Below are positions 8,097 to 18,879 of a stretch of 38,886 nucleotides of DNA, in pieces. The notes beneath the pieces are model-generated. The model was not told the origin of the DNA. It ran no database searches and saw nothing but the letters and a program-made list of their open reading frames with translations. This DNA is from Mycobacterium sp. E3198 (lineage in GTDB: Bacteria > Actinomycetota > Actinomycetes > Mycobacteriales > Mycobacteriaceae), in assembly GCF_001667015.1 (NCBI RefSeq), contig NZ_LZIS01000070.1, forward strand, positions 1-38,886. The letters run 5' to 3'. How positions within the stretch are numbered: position 1 is the first letter of the stretch; every line of letters begins with the position of its first letter. The translations under genes and the position numbers were made by a program.

Positions 8097-10802
8097 CTAT
8101 CGGCGTAACCGGATCTTCCATCGCACGAAGCCGGCGTAGCACAGCGACAGCGCGGCCAGCATGCCGATGTCGAGCAGCCAAACCGTCGAGGTGTGCTCCC
8201 AGAACCGGTCCTGGGACACCAGCGAACCGGGCACCAGGTTGCGCAGGTCGACCGTCGCCGCCGCCGCGGCGTAGCCCCAGCGGGCGGGCATCGCGAAGGA
8301 CAGCTGGTCGAGCCCGAGCCGGCCGGTCACCGGGACCATGCCGCCGCACAGCACCAGCTGCGCCATCACCGTCACCACGAACAGCGGCATGATCTGTTCG
8401 CTGGAGCGGACCAGCGACGAGATGGCCAGCCCGAGGATGGCCGAGGCGACGCAGGTCGCCGCGACGGTGACGAACAGTTCGGCGGTGGCGCCGAAGGTCG
8501 AATGCCCGAACAGGACGCCGCCACGGCTCGGGGCGCTCTTGCCGATCACCACGATCGCGGTGATGATCGCCGATTGCAGAATCGCGAACCCGCAGAACAC
8601 CGCGGTTTTGGCGAGCAGGTAGGCGGTGGTCGACAACCCGACCGCCTGCTCGCGCTGGAAGATGGCGCGCTCGCCGACCAGGTCGCGGATGGTCAGCGCG
8701 GTGCCCATGAACGCGGCGGCGGGCAGCAGCAGGGCGAGTATCTGTGCGGCTTCGTCGGGTGTCCCGGCGTTCGGGCCGGGCGCGTGAAACCCGTTGCCGC
8801 CCGGAACGGTCAGCGACAGCGACCCCAGGATGAACGGCAACAGCGCCAGGAACACGAAGTAGGCGCGGTCGGCGACGACCAGGCGGACCTGCCGGCGCGC
8901 GACCGTCGAAATCTGCCGCCGCACGCTGGTGTGCACCGGTTCGCCCAGCGCCCCCGGCTCGTCGGCCTTGTCCGGCACCAGCTTCTGCGGCCGCTTCTGG
9001 GCGTCGCGCTGCTCCAGGAACCGCCGGTTGGCCTCCTCGGGGTCCGCCCCCACCTGGGTGAAGATCTTGGCCCAGTTCGTGGTGCCCATCGCGTCACCGA
9101 TCTGGTCCGGCGGCCCGAAGTAGGCGGTCTTGCCGCCGGGCGCCACCAGCAGCAACTGGTCGCACACGTCGAGGTAGGACAGCATGTGCGTCACCACGAT
9201 CACGACGCGGCCGGCGTCGGCCAGCTGGCGCAGCATCGTCATCACCTGGTGGTCCAGCGCCGGGTCGAGGCCCGACGTGGGCTCGTCGAGGATCAGCAGC
9301 GACGGGCCGGTGAGCAGCTCGAGCGCCACCGAGGCCCGCTTGCGCTGGCCGCCGGAGAGCTTGTCGACGCGGGTGTCGGCGTGCTTGGTCAGGTCGAGCT
9401 CGTCGAGGACCTGGGCGACCACCTTGGCCCGGTCGGCCTTGCTGGTGTCCGGGGGCAGCCGCAGCTCCGCGGCGTAGCCCAGCGCCTGGTTGACCGTGAG
9501 CTGGCGGTGGACCACGTCGTCCTGGGGCACCATGCCGATCCGGCTGCGCAACGACGCGTACTCGGTGTGGATGTTGTGGCCTTCGAAGGTCACCGATCCC
9601 GACGTCGGGGTGGTGTAGCCGGCGATCAGCCGGGCCAGCGTGCTCTTGCCGGCGCCCGAGCCGCCTATTACGGCGGTGAGCGTCCCCGGACGCGCGGTCA
9701 GCGAGATGTCGTCGAGCAGCTGCTTGCCGTTGTCGACGACGTAGCGGACGTTGCGCACCTCGAGGCCGCCGGTGCGGGTCGCGGCCTCGCTGCGCTGGAC
9801 CAGGGTGCCGCCGCGGAATACCAGGTCGACGTTGCCGATGGTGACGATGTCGTCGTCGGTCAGGATCGCCGACCCGACCCGGGTCCCGTTGACGAACGTC
9901 CCGTTGATGCTGTTGTCGCGAATCTCGGTCCCCAGTGGGGTCTGCAGCAGCGTCGCGTGATGACGGGACGCCAGCACGTCGTACACGACGATGTCGCTTT
10001 CGGCCGCGCGGCCGATCGTCATGGCGCCGGCCGTGCCGGCGGCGGCCGACAGTCGCGGCGAGAGCAGCTTGACAAAGCGGGTGGCCAGGTTCGACACGTC
10101 GGCCGTCTTGGCGTCGATCACGGTGGACTCGGCGGGCGGCGGCGCGTCGGGCGGAGCCGTCGGGGCGTGGACGACCGTCATCGGGTCGGGCGGCGCGGCA
10201 CGCAGCGGCCCTCCGGCCGGTGGCATCCCCGACGTCTGGATCCGCGCCGGCGGCGCCACCGGCGGCCTGGGCGGGGGCGGCCCGGGCGGTGGGGCCGGCG
10301 GCCTGGGCGGCATCGGGCGCGGCGCGGCGGGCGGGGGACCGCCCCACGCGGGCTGGCTGAGCGGCCGGCTTCCGGTCTGACCGCGCGGCGGCGCCGTCGG
10401 GTTGGTCTGTTCCGGCAGCGACGACCACGCCAGGGTAGGCGGCCCGGAGTCCCGCGCCGGCCTCGGCTGGGGCGGCCGGTTGGTCTGGCCCTGCTGCGGC
10501 CCGACCGCGAAGGTCAGCCGCGGTCCCTGCGGGTTGCCGACGTTGATGCTCTGGCCGTCGTGGATGTCGATGACCGGCATCCGGTAGCCGTTGACGTAGG
10601 TTCCGTTGAGCGAGCCGTTGTCGATCGCCAGCCACCGGCCCTGGTCGAACCGCACGATCAGGTGCGCACGGGAGATCCGCGGATCCGGAATCCGCATGTC
10701 GGCGTTGGCGTCACGCCCGACCACCACCTCCTGGCCGGCCGCGAACGAGCGTTGAGACCCGTCGTGCCGAATGGTCAGGACAGGCGGGGCGGGTCGGGTC
10801 AC
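8097..10802 (-). CDS. Double-FHA ABC transporter (Rv1747 type)
   Basis: A 901-residue fusion. FHA domain 1 is at ~10-100 (GRDANADMRIPDPRISRAH, SLNGTYVNG). A Pro-rich linker occupies ~101-225. FHA domain 2 is at ~240-335 (IGRAAESDIVV, SINGTFVNG). The ABC ATPase is at ~345-590, with Walker A GGSGAGKST (380-388), signature LSGGQRKR (482-489) and Walker B LLILDEP. A six-helix-type ABC2 membrane domain runs from ~640 to the end. It has the layout of M. tuberculosis Rv1747, which is phosphorylated by PknF and linked to export of a cell-wall glycolipid precursor. FHA domains bind phosphothreonine, so regulation by the divergent kinase at 10971 is likely. The GTG at 10802 was chosen because the overlapping ATG is followed at once by TGA. 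Confidence 0.93.
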   Translation of the reverse strand: MTRPAPPVLTIRHDGSQRSFAAGQEVVVGRDANADMRIPDPRISRAHLIVRFDQGRWLAIDNGSLNGTYVNGYRMPVIDIHDGQSINVGNPQGPRLTFAVGPQQGQTNRPPQPRPARDSGPPTLAWSSLPEQTNPTAPPRGQTGSRPLSQPAWGGPPPAAPRPMPPRPPAPPPGPPPPRPPVAPPARIQTSGMPPAGGPLRAAPPDPMTVVHAPTAPPDAPPPAESTVIDAKTADVSNLATRFVKLLSPRLSAAAGTAGAMTIGRAAESDIVVYDVLASRHHATLLQTPLGTEIRDNSINGTFVNGTRVGSAILTDDDIVTIGNVDLVFRGGTLVQRSEAATRTGGLEVRNVRYVVDNGKQLLDDISLTARPGTLTAVIGGSGAGKSTLARLIAGYTTPTSGSVTFEGHNIHTEYASLRSRIGMVPQDDVVHRQLTVNQALGYAAELRLPPDTSKADRAKVVAQVLDELDLTKHADTRVDKLSGGQRKRASVALELLTGPSLLILDEPTSGLDPALDHQVMTMLRQLADAGRVVIVVTHMLSYLDVCDQLLLVAPGGKTAYFGPPDQIGDAMGTTNWAKIFTQVGADPEEANRRFLEQRDAQKRPQKLVPDKADEPGALGEPVHTSVRRQISTVARRQVRLVVADRAYFVFLALLPFILGSLSLTVPGGNGFHAPGPNAGTPDEAAQILALLLPAAAFMGTALTIRDLVGERAIFQREQAVGLSTTAYLLAKTAVFCGFAILQSAIITAIVVIGKSAPSRGGVLFGHSTFGATAELFVTVAATCVASAILGLAISSLVRSSEQIMPLFVVTVMAQLVLCGGMVPVTGRLGLDQLSFAMPARWGYAAAAATVDLRNLVPGSLVSQDRFWEHTSTVWLLDIGMLAALSLCYAGFVRWKIRLRR

Positions 10803-10955
10803 ATAGTCAAGTATCGGTCCGCGCTATGAGTGGTCCGCATGGGACTCGCCTGTGATTTCCCTTTATTTCGGTGCGGCCACTCAAAGCTGATTCATAGCCT
10901 GCTGAGACCCGCCGCCCACCGGCATCCGGCATGATTCCAGCGTGAGGGGAGTTAC

Positions 10956-10963
10956 AGGAGGGG
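10956..10963 (+). promoter_or_regulatory. Strong Shine-Dalgarno fixing a TTG start
   Basis: AGGAGGGG lies 7 nt before the TTG at 10971. No in-frame ATG or GTG is nearby, so this site decides the kinase start. Confidence 0.75.
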
Positions 10964-10970
10964 ACAACCG

Positions 10971-13004
10971 TTGACGCACGGACACAAGGGGACGACCCGG
11001 CGCATTGACGTCGGGCGACGGCTGCTGAGCAATCCGCGCTCGGCCCGCGAGGCCCTGCGCGCGGGCTTCGAGTCGATACCCTCGGCGACCGTCGCGCACC
11101 TGTTTCGCCGCATCCCGCCCGTCAGCTCCACCCCGAACGCCGAGCCCGTGTCGGCGCCGCCCGCCGAGGTCAGCGGGTCGCGCCTCGCGCTGAGCAGCGG
11201 CGCGCCGTTCGCCGGCTACACGATCCTGCGCCAGCTGGGCGCCGGCGGCATGGCGGAGGTCTATCTGGCGTTGCACCCGCGGTTGCCGCGACGCGACGTG
11301 ATCAAGGTCCTCGCCGAGGCGGTCACCGCGGATCAAGAGTTCCGGGAGAGGTTCAACCGGGAGGCCGACCTCGCGGCGACGCTGTGGCACCCGCACATCG
11401 TCGGCGTCCACGATCGCGGCGAATTCGACGGCCAGCTCTGGATTTCCATGGACTATGTCGAGGGCACCGACGCCGCCCGGCTGGTCAAGGAGCGTTATCA
11501 GGACGGGATGCCGCTCGACGAGGTGTGCGCGATCGTGCAGGCCGTCGCGGGCGCGCTCGACTTCGCGCACGACCGCGGCCTGCTGCACCGCGACGTCAAA
11601 CCCGCCAACATCCTGCTCACCCACCCCGAGTACGGGGAGCGCCGAATCCTGTTGGCGGACTTCGGCGTCGCGCGCCACCTGGCCAACATCAGCGGCATCA
11701 CCGAGACGAACGTCGCGGTGGGAACGGTGGCCTACGCCGCGCCCGAACAGCTGACGGGTTCCAACATCGACGGTCGCGCCGACCAATACGCGTTGGCCGC
11801 CACGGCTTTTCACCTGCTGACCGGTGCGCCGCCCTTCCGGCACTCCAACCCGGTCGCGGTGATCAGCCAGCATTTGCACGAGGATCCGCCCCGGCTCAGC
11901 GATTACCGCCCCGAGCTGGCGCACCTCGACGACGTATTCTTCAAGGCCCTCGCCAAGCAGCCCGAGGACCGCTTCGACCGGTGCCGCGCGTTCGCCGCCG
12001 CGATCAGCGAACAGTTGGACGGCGATGCCGAGGCGGACCCCGGCACCGCTCCGACGAAGCCTGCGCGCAAGTTTTCGTCGCGCGCCCGGTGGGCGACCGC
12101 GTTGCTGTGCGCGGTGCTGATCGCCGTCGCCGCGACCTGGTCGCTCCTGTATTCGTTTCAGCCGGAGAGTCCCGCGCCCAGCGTCCCGGCGCTGGCCTCG
12201 CGGCCCTCGGTCCCCGCACCCAGCGCCGCGCCCGCGAAGCCCGGGGGACCGGTCGAAAACGGCACCTTCAAGTTGACCTTCGACCGAACCAAGCTGACCG
12301 GCAACGGCATCCCGATCCGCCACGACGGGGCCAGCACCGCCTGGTGGGCCTTCCGTTGGGTGTGCACCGCCACAAACGGGTGCGCGGCCACCGGCACCCA
12401 GCTCGACGACGCCAACCACCAGGTCGCCGCCACCACGGACGGCGGCCAGACGGACACGCTGCACTTCATCTCCGGCTACTGGCAGGGCGCGCCGCAGCAG
12501 GAACGCGTCGGCTGCACACAGCCGAACGGACAAGTCACCGCCACCCAGCAAGAAACCATCGCCTGGTCGTTGGCCCCACAGGCCGACGGCTCGCTACGCG
12601 GCACGCAAACCGAGACGGTCCTGACCAACGAGTGCGGGGCCCAGGGGGCGGTGGTACGGGTGCCCATGGTGGCCACCCGGGTCGGTGACGCCCCGGCCGG
12701 CGTGGCCCTGGCCGATCCCAACCAACTGCTCAGCGCCTCGAACGCGCAGTCCGACTCTGCACCGCCCGTACTCGGCGGGCCGTGCGGCGACGTCGACAAG
12801 CTCGCCTACGACCCGACCACCAACCAGCAGGTCGTCTGCGAGGGCAGCGCCTGGGCCAAGGCGCCGATCACGATGGGGGTGCACGCCTCCGGTAGCTCAT
12901 GCAACCGGCCGAACACCTCGGTGTTCGCGATGTCCACCTCGAACGACGGCTATCTGCTGCAGTGCGATCCCGTCACTCGCACCTGGACGCGCCCGTCGGC
13001 GTAG
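10971..13004 (+). CDS. Transmembrane Ser/Thr protein kinase, PknF-like
   Basis: A 677-residue Hanks-type kinase. An unusual N-terminal extension of ~75 residues precedes the kinase domain (~80-350). Catalytic features are the Gly loop GAGGMAEV (90-97), Lys112, Glu131, HRDVKPAN with Asp208, and DFG with Asp230. Thr244 and Thr246 lie in the activation loop. One membrane helix (~374-396) follows, then an extracytoplasmic domain of ~270 residues with eight cysteines and [16 protein letters not shown] sequences, probably a disulfide-linked sensor. The kinase domain closely resembles PknF (Rv1746), but the sensor differs. It is divergent from the double-FHA transporter, its likely substrate by analogy with PknF-Rv1747. 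The start is TTG with a strong ribosome-binding site. Exact Pkn orthology is not assigned. Confidence 0.93.
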   Translation: MTHGHKGTTRRIDVGRRLLSNPRSAREALRAGFESIPSATVAHLFRRIPPVSSTPNAEPVSAPPAEVSGSRLALSSGAPFAGYTILRQLGAGGMAEVYLALHPRLPRRDVIKVLAEAVTADQEFRERFNREADLAATLWHPHIVGVHDRGEFDGQLWISMDYVEGTDAARLVKERYQDGMPLDEVCAIVQAVAGALDFAHDRGLLHRDVKPANILLTHPEYGERRILLADFGVARHLANISGITETNVAVGTVAYAAPEQLTGSNIDGRADQYALAATAFHLLTGAPPFRHSNPVAVISQHLHEDPPRLSDYRPELAHLDDVFFKALAKQPEDRFDRCRAFAAAISEQLDGDAEADPGTAPTKPARKFSSRARWATALLCAVLIAVAATWSLLYSFQPESPAPSVPALASRPSVPAPSAAPAKPGGPVENGTFKLTFDRTKLTGNGIPIRHDGASTAWWAFRWVCTATNGCAATGTQLDDANHQVAATTDGGQTDTLHFISGYWQGAPQQERVGCTQPNGQVTATQQETIAWSLAPQADGSLRGTQTETVLTNECGAQGAVVRVPMVATRVGDAPAGVALADPNQLLSASNAQSDSAPPVLGGPCGDVDKLAYDPTTNQQVVCEGSAWAKAPITMGVHASGSSCNRPNTSVFAMSTSNDGYLLQCDPVTRTWTRPSA

Positions 13005-13173
13005 GTCTTTGGCCGACTCGCTTCCGCGTCGGAGAATTGACCAATCGGCGACTCGGGAATCCGGTAGCACATGCGCTACCGCAATCGCGGATCGAGTGGT
13101 GGTGTGTCCGAGTTATCCATGTGGACAATGTGACTGACTTTCGCTGCGTCACAGCGTGAATAGACTTTCGCCT

Positions 13174-13470
13174 ATGCAGCTGTTGCGGGTGGACACTGCG
13201 GCCGTCCAGGGCATGGCGGGCCGGTGGGCGGCGTCGGCGGGTCAACTTAACGAAGCTGTCGCCCCGGACGGAATCGGTATGTCGTGGCAGGCCAGCGCGG
13301 CCGCGGTGGCCGCCGCTCACGCCGAGGTCACGGCATTCACCGAAGCGCTGGCCACTCGGGTCGTCGGCCACGCCGCTCATGCCGGCGAAGCGAATTCCGG
13401 CTACCTTGCCAACGAAGCGGACGCGGCGCACGCGATGGCTACGCTGATGCCGCCGGTGACCGGCGTGTAG
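13174..13470 (+). CDS. EspC-like type VII secretion substrate (small partner)
   Basis: A 98-residue Ala-rich helical protein in the DUF2580/EspC-like group. It starts MQLLRVDTAAV, has a helix-turn-helix layout with SWQA near residue 38, and ends with a YLANE motif (77-81). That motif fits the YxxxD/E signal of mycobacterial type VII substrates. A GTG at 13156 would add six residues, but neither start has a clear ribosome-binding site; ATG was chosen because family members begin at this point. The next gene starts 2 bp after the stop, so the two are co-translated and probably form a heterodimer for export. The secretion system itself is not in this window. Confidence 0.8.
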   Translation: MQLLRVDTAAVQGMAGRWAASAGQLNEAVAPDGIGMSWQASAAAVAAAHAEVTAFTEALATRVVGHAAHAGEANSGYLANEADAAHAMATLMPPVTGV

Positions 13471-13472
13471 CG

Positions 13473-14702
13473 ATGGCGGCGGTTGCGGGGATTCCCAGCC
13501 TTTCGCAACTGGTGGTCTGGCCCACGGAGCATTTGACCGAGGCGGCTGAGCACTGGGATGCCGTGGCCGGGCGCAGTTACGCGGTGGCCAACCAGGTGTG
13601 GCGCGATGCGCTCTCGGTTGATTGGCACGGCGAGGGTGCCGAGGCGCTGCGCACCGCGACGCACGCCGACATGATGACCACCGGCGCCGTCGCCGACCAG
13701 CTGCAAGCGGCGGCCGAAGTTGCCCGCAGCGGCGCCTCGGATCTGGTTGCGGCCCGTTCGCGGCTGCGCTATGCGATCCAAGACGCCAACGCCGCCGGAT
13801 TCGATATGTATGAAGACATGTCGGTCGTAGACCGCTCGACAGGCGGTCCGGTCGCGGAGCGCGCCGCGCGGCAAGCCAAGGCGCAGACGTTCGCGGCCGA
13901 CATCCGCCAACGCGCCGCGCAACTGGTCGCCCTCGATCAACAGGTAGCGGGGCGAGTAACGACTGCGATGGCCGGAATCCGCGAAGCGTGCCCACGGAAA
14001 ACTGATCTCCAGGCCGTCGACAACCACACCTTCAAACAGGACCCGCCGCCTGGTCCGCCGGGCCCGCCGGGCGATCCGTTTGCGGGCTGGACCGATGAGC
14101 AGAAACAGCAAGTTGCTATCGAAATCGCGCACGGTCATGCGTTGGACAAGCATGCGGAGGATTTTCCGAAAGGATGGACCGAGCGAGACCTGGCCCGCTG
14201 GATTTATGAGTCGATGAATGACCCCAAAACGCGTTTTGGCAGCGATATCGATTCGGGCGCATTGACGCTGCTCCGCGATGGCAAGATCATTCAAATCAAT
14301 CCAAGGGGTCGAGACTACGGCACCACTTATGCGCCTCAGCCGCGTCCTGGCAGTACATGGCGAACCCCGCAGGATTATTTTGAGCAGCGCACCCGCCCAG
14401 TCGAGCCCTTGCCGCCTCCTGCGCCAGGGCGGCTGCCTCCCGTTGCTCCCGGTGAGATGGCACCCCCCGGGCCCGCCGCACAACCGCCGCGTGCCCCGCA
14501 GACCGGACCACCACCGCCGAAAGAGGCAATGCCTGCGCCAAAACCGGCACCTCCGGTGCAGGGAGGGAAAGGACCGGCCGTTGTTGGCGGACCCGCCGCC
14601 ACGCCTTTCGGTCCTACGCTGGTCCCGCCGCCGCACGCTGGCCATCACCACCCGCCAGTGCTCGGTGATATGGACCCCAACCCTTGGGACCACGGTGAAT
14701 GA
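13473..14702 (+). CDS. WXG-type type VII substrate with putative internal toxin domain and Pro-rich tail
   Basis: A 409-residue protein. Residues 1-175 form a WXG100/PPE-like helical region with WHG at 51-53 and a YAIQD export motif at 100-104. After a Pro-rich linker, residues ~203-305 form a compact alpha/beta domain with HALDKHAEDF, ERDLARWIYESMNDP, LLRDGKIIQINP and YGTTYAPQP. The pattern of conserved His residues, helix, then short strands ending in a GT-F/Y-P-like motif recalls BECR-type nuclease toxins; this is inference. Residues 306-409 are a Pro-rich tail ending in HHHPP. The DNA for the middle domain is visibly lower in GC than its surroundings, suggesting separate acquisition. The protein could instead be a structural Esp-like substrate. 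Confidence 0.7.
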   Translation: MAAVAGIPSLSQLVVWPTEHLTEAAEHWDAVAGRSYAVANQVWRDALSVDWHGEGAEALRTATHADMMTTGAVADQLQAAAEVARSGASDLVAARSRLRYAIQDANAAGFDMYEDMSVVDRSTGGPVAERAARQAKAQTFAADIRQRAAQLVALDQQVAGRVTTAMAGIREACPRKTDLQAVDNHTFKQDPPPGPPGPPGDPFAGWTDEQKQQVAIEIAHGHALDKHAEDFPKGWTERDLARWIYESMNDPKTRFGSDIDSGALTLLRDGKIIQINPRGRDYGTTYAPQPRPGSTWRTPQDYFEQRTRPVEPLPPPAPGRLPPVAPGEMAPPGPAAQPPRAPQTGPPPPKEAMPAPKPAPPVQGGKGPAVVGGPAATPFGPTLVPPPHAGHHHPPVLGDMDPNPWDHGE

Positions 14703-14808
14703 TTCGCGATCGAGTGGAATCGGATAGTTCGATGGGAGCCGTCCGGCGGCTTGCCACCGGATACGCGCACGCCAAGCGGTCCCTAGTGGCAGACCCGGAA
14801 GTGGGCGA

Positions 14809-15225
14809 CTAGTGAATCTCCTCGCCAGTACGCTTTCGGCCACCCGCCGGGAACAATAGCTTGGCGCGCCGGTAGCCGCCGATTTTGCGCTGCAGGCCGC
14901 GAAGCAGGGTCAAGGCATCGGCGTCAGAGAAGCTCGTCACGGCGTCGAAGTCCAAACCCGCTCCGATCAGGTCGCTTGCCCAAGTGACTTCAGTCAGAAA
15001 CAGCACCCGCGCCCAATCCAGATCGGTCAGTGCCTCGTGGTCGGTGACCGCATGCTCGAGCCGTAGGGTGAGCGCGCCGAATTCCTCCCAGGTTCGTAAC
15101 CCGAGCACCTGGAATGGAAACGGCTGACCAGCCGCCGACGACTCCCACTGGCGCAAGGTTTGCCGAATGAAATTGCGTTCGTCCTTGGTCAGGTCGACCA
15201 CCACCAAGTCTGAAGAACTTGTCAT
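14809..15225 (-). CDS. Conserved hypothetical protein (Rv1632c position; possible immunity protein)
   Basis: A 138-residue soluble protein, rich in acidic residues, with LTDLDWARVLFLTEVTWASD, GLDFDAVTSFSD and LLRGLQRKIG as the most conserved-looking parts. It sits on the minus strand just before uvrB, where M. tuberculosis has Rv1632c. The ATG at 15225 gives the family-like N-terminus; an upstream frame extension to 15285 looks non-coding. Base composition is lower in GC than uvrB and like that of the toxin-like domain on the other side. It converges on the WXG gene, so it is not in the same operon. No function is assigned; a role as immunity protein for the WXG protein is a hypothesis. Confidence 0.7.
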   Translation of the reverse strand: MTSSSDLVVVDLTKDERNFIRQTLRQWESSAAGQPFPFQVLGLRTWEEFGALTLRLEHAVTDHEALTDLDWARVLFLTEVTWASDLIGAGLDFDAVTSFSDADALTLLRGLQRKIGGYRRAKLLFPAGGRKRTGEEIH

Positions 15226-15285
15226 CGAATCGATCCTAAGGCCAGACCCCCGACAGAGAAGGCGCCGCGACCAGCGCCGGGCCAC

Positions 15286-15308
15286 TTGTCGGTGCGCGCC
15301 TCTACCCT
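15286..15308 (+). promoter_or_regulatory. DNA-damage promoter (RecA-independent, PafBC/RecA-NDp type) of uvrB
   Basis: TTGTCGGTG (15286-15294), then 8 nt, then the -10 box TACCCT (15303-15308). This matches the published mycobacterial RecA-independent damage promoter consensus TTGTCRGTG-N8-TANNNT at every position. The uvrB ATG begins 6 nt after the -10 box, so the transcript is probably leaderless. Confidence 0.75.
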
Positions 15309-15314
15309 GGTGGC

Positions 15315-17479
<2,165 letters not shown>

Positions 17480-17483
<4 letters not shown>

Positions 17484-18877
17484 CCCACACCGCGAATGCC
17501 ACCGGCGGCTGGCGCGAGCTGCTGGGCGCCAGGCATCTGGGCACGTCGGTCGTGCTGGCCGGCGGCGTCGGGCTGTACGCCACCAACGAGTTCCTGACCA
17601 TCAGCCTGCTGCCCAACACCGTCGCCGAGATCGGCGGCAGCCGCCTCTACGCGTGGGTGACCACCCTCTACCTGGTCGGGTCGGTGGTGGCGGCGACCAT
17701 GGTCAACCCGATGCTGGTACGCGTCGGGGCGCGCCCGTCGTACCTGATGGGCCTGGCCGTGTTCGGTGTCTCCAGCCTGGCCTGCGGGGCGGCGCCCAAC
17801 ATGGGGGTGCTGATCGCCGCGCGCGCCCTGCAGGGCGTGGCCGGCGGGCTGCTGGCCGGCCTGGGCTACGCGGTCATCAACGCGGCGCTGCCGCGCTCGC
17901 TGTGGACCCGGGCCTCCGCGCTGGTGTCGGCGATGTGGGGGGTCGCGACGGTGGTCGGGCCCGCGACGGGCGGCCTGTTCGCGCAGTTCGGGTTGTGGCG
18001 GTGGGCGTTCGTCGCGATGGCGATCCTGACGGCGCTGATGGCGACGCTGGTCCCCGTCGCGCTGCCCGCGGGCCGGGTCGGCGCGGGCGCGGAGACGCCG
18101 GTGCTGCGGGTGCCGGTGTGGTCGCTGGTGCTGATCGGCGCGGCGGCGCTGGCGGTCAGCGTCGCGCAGATCCCGCACCACATCGTCGCGACCGCGGGGC
18201 TCCTCGTGGCCGGCGTCGTCCTGGCGGGACTGTTCGCGGTCGTCGACCGGCGGATGCGCGCGGCGGTGTTGCCGCCCAGCGTGTTCGGGCCCGGACCCTT
18301 GAAGTGGATCTACCTGACCATGGGCCTGCTGATGGTCGGGGCGATGGTGGACACGTACGTGCCGCTGTTCGGTCAGCGACTGGGGCATCTGACGCCGGTG
18401 GCGGCCGGATTCCTCGGTGCGGCGCTGGCGGTCGGCTGGACGGTCTCGGAGATCGTCAGCGCGTCGCTTCAGAGCCCGCGGGCGATCGGTCGGGTGATCG
18501 CGGTCGCACCGGTGGTGGTGGCGTCGGGCCTGGCGCTGGGCGCGCTCACCCAGCGCGACAACGCGTCGGCCGGGGTGGTCGCGGCCTGGACGCTCGCGTT
18601 GCTGGTGGCCGGAATCGGGATCGGGATGGCCTGGCCCCATTTGTCCGTGCGCGCAATGGATTCCGTCAACGACCCGGCCGAGGGCGTCGCCGCGGCCGCG
18701 GCGATCAACACGGTGCAGCTCGTCTCCGGGGCGTTCGGCGCGGGGGTGGCGGGCGTGGTGGTCAACACGACTCAGGGCGGCGAGGCGATGGCGGCCCGCT
18801 GGTTGTTCGCCGTGTTCACCGCGCTGACCGCGGCGGGTGTGGTGGCTTCCTATCGCGCCACCCGCGGCGGCCGCTGA
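17480..18877 (+). CDS. MFS transporter (Rv1634 type drug/metabolite exporter)
   Basis: A 465-residue major facilitator with about 14 hydrophobic segments. The segment [21 protein letters not shown] leads the first helix, and the family loop motif appears in altered form near [13 protein letters not shown]. It closely matches recalled M. tuberculosis Rv1634, a putative multidrug efflux protein, in sequence and in following uvrB directly. The GTG at 17480 overlaps the uvrB stop as GTGA, so it is probably co-expressed with uvrB under the damage promoter. The substrate is unknown. Its stop lies 2 bp from the stop of the convergent MgtC gene. Confidence 0.92.
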
Positions 18878-18879
18878 GC

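Noticed and set aside
10130..10380. Pro/Gly-coding low-complexity stretch as a possible DNA repeat or PE_PGRS-like element
   Set aside because: It is the Pro-rich linker of the FHA transporter, as in Rv1747, with no exact tandem unit.
8193..10829. An 878-codon open frame antisense to the FHA transporter
   Set aside because: Low-complexity His/Arg/Gly-rich translation and exact antisense position to a conserved gene; GC-driven artefact.
13156..13173. GTG start adding six residues to the EspC-like protein
   Set aside because: No ribosome-binding site, and the extra residues do not fit the family N-terminus; kept only as an alternative.
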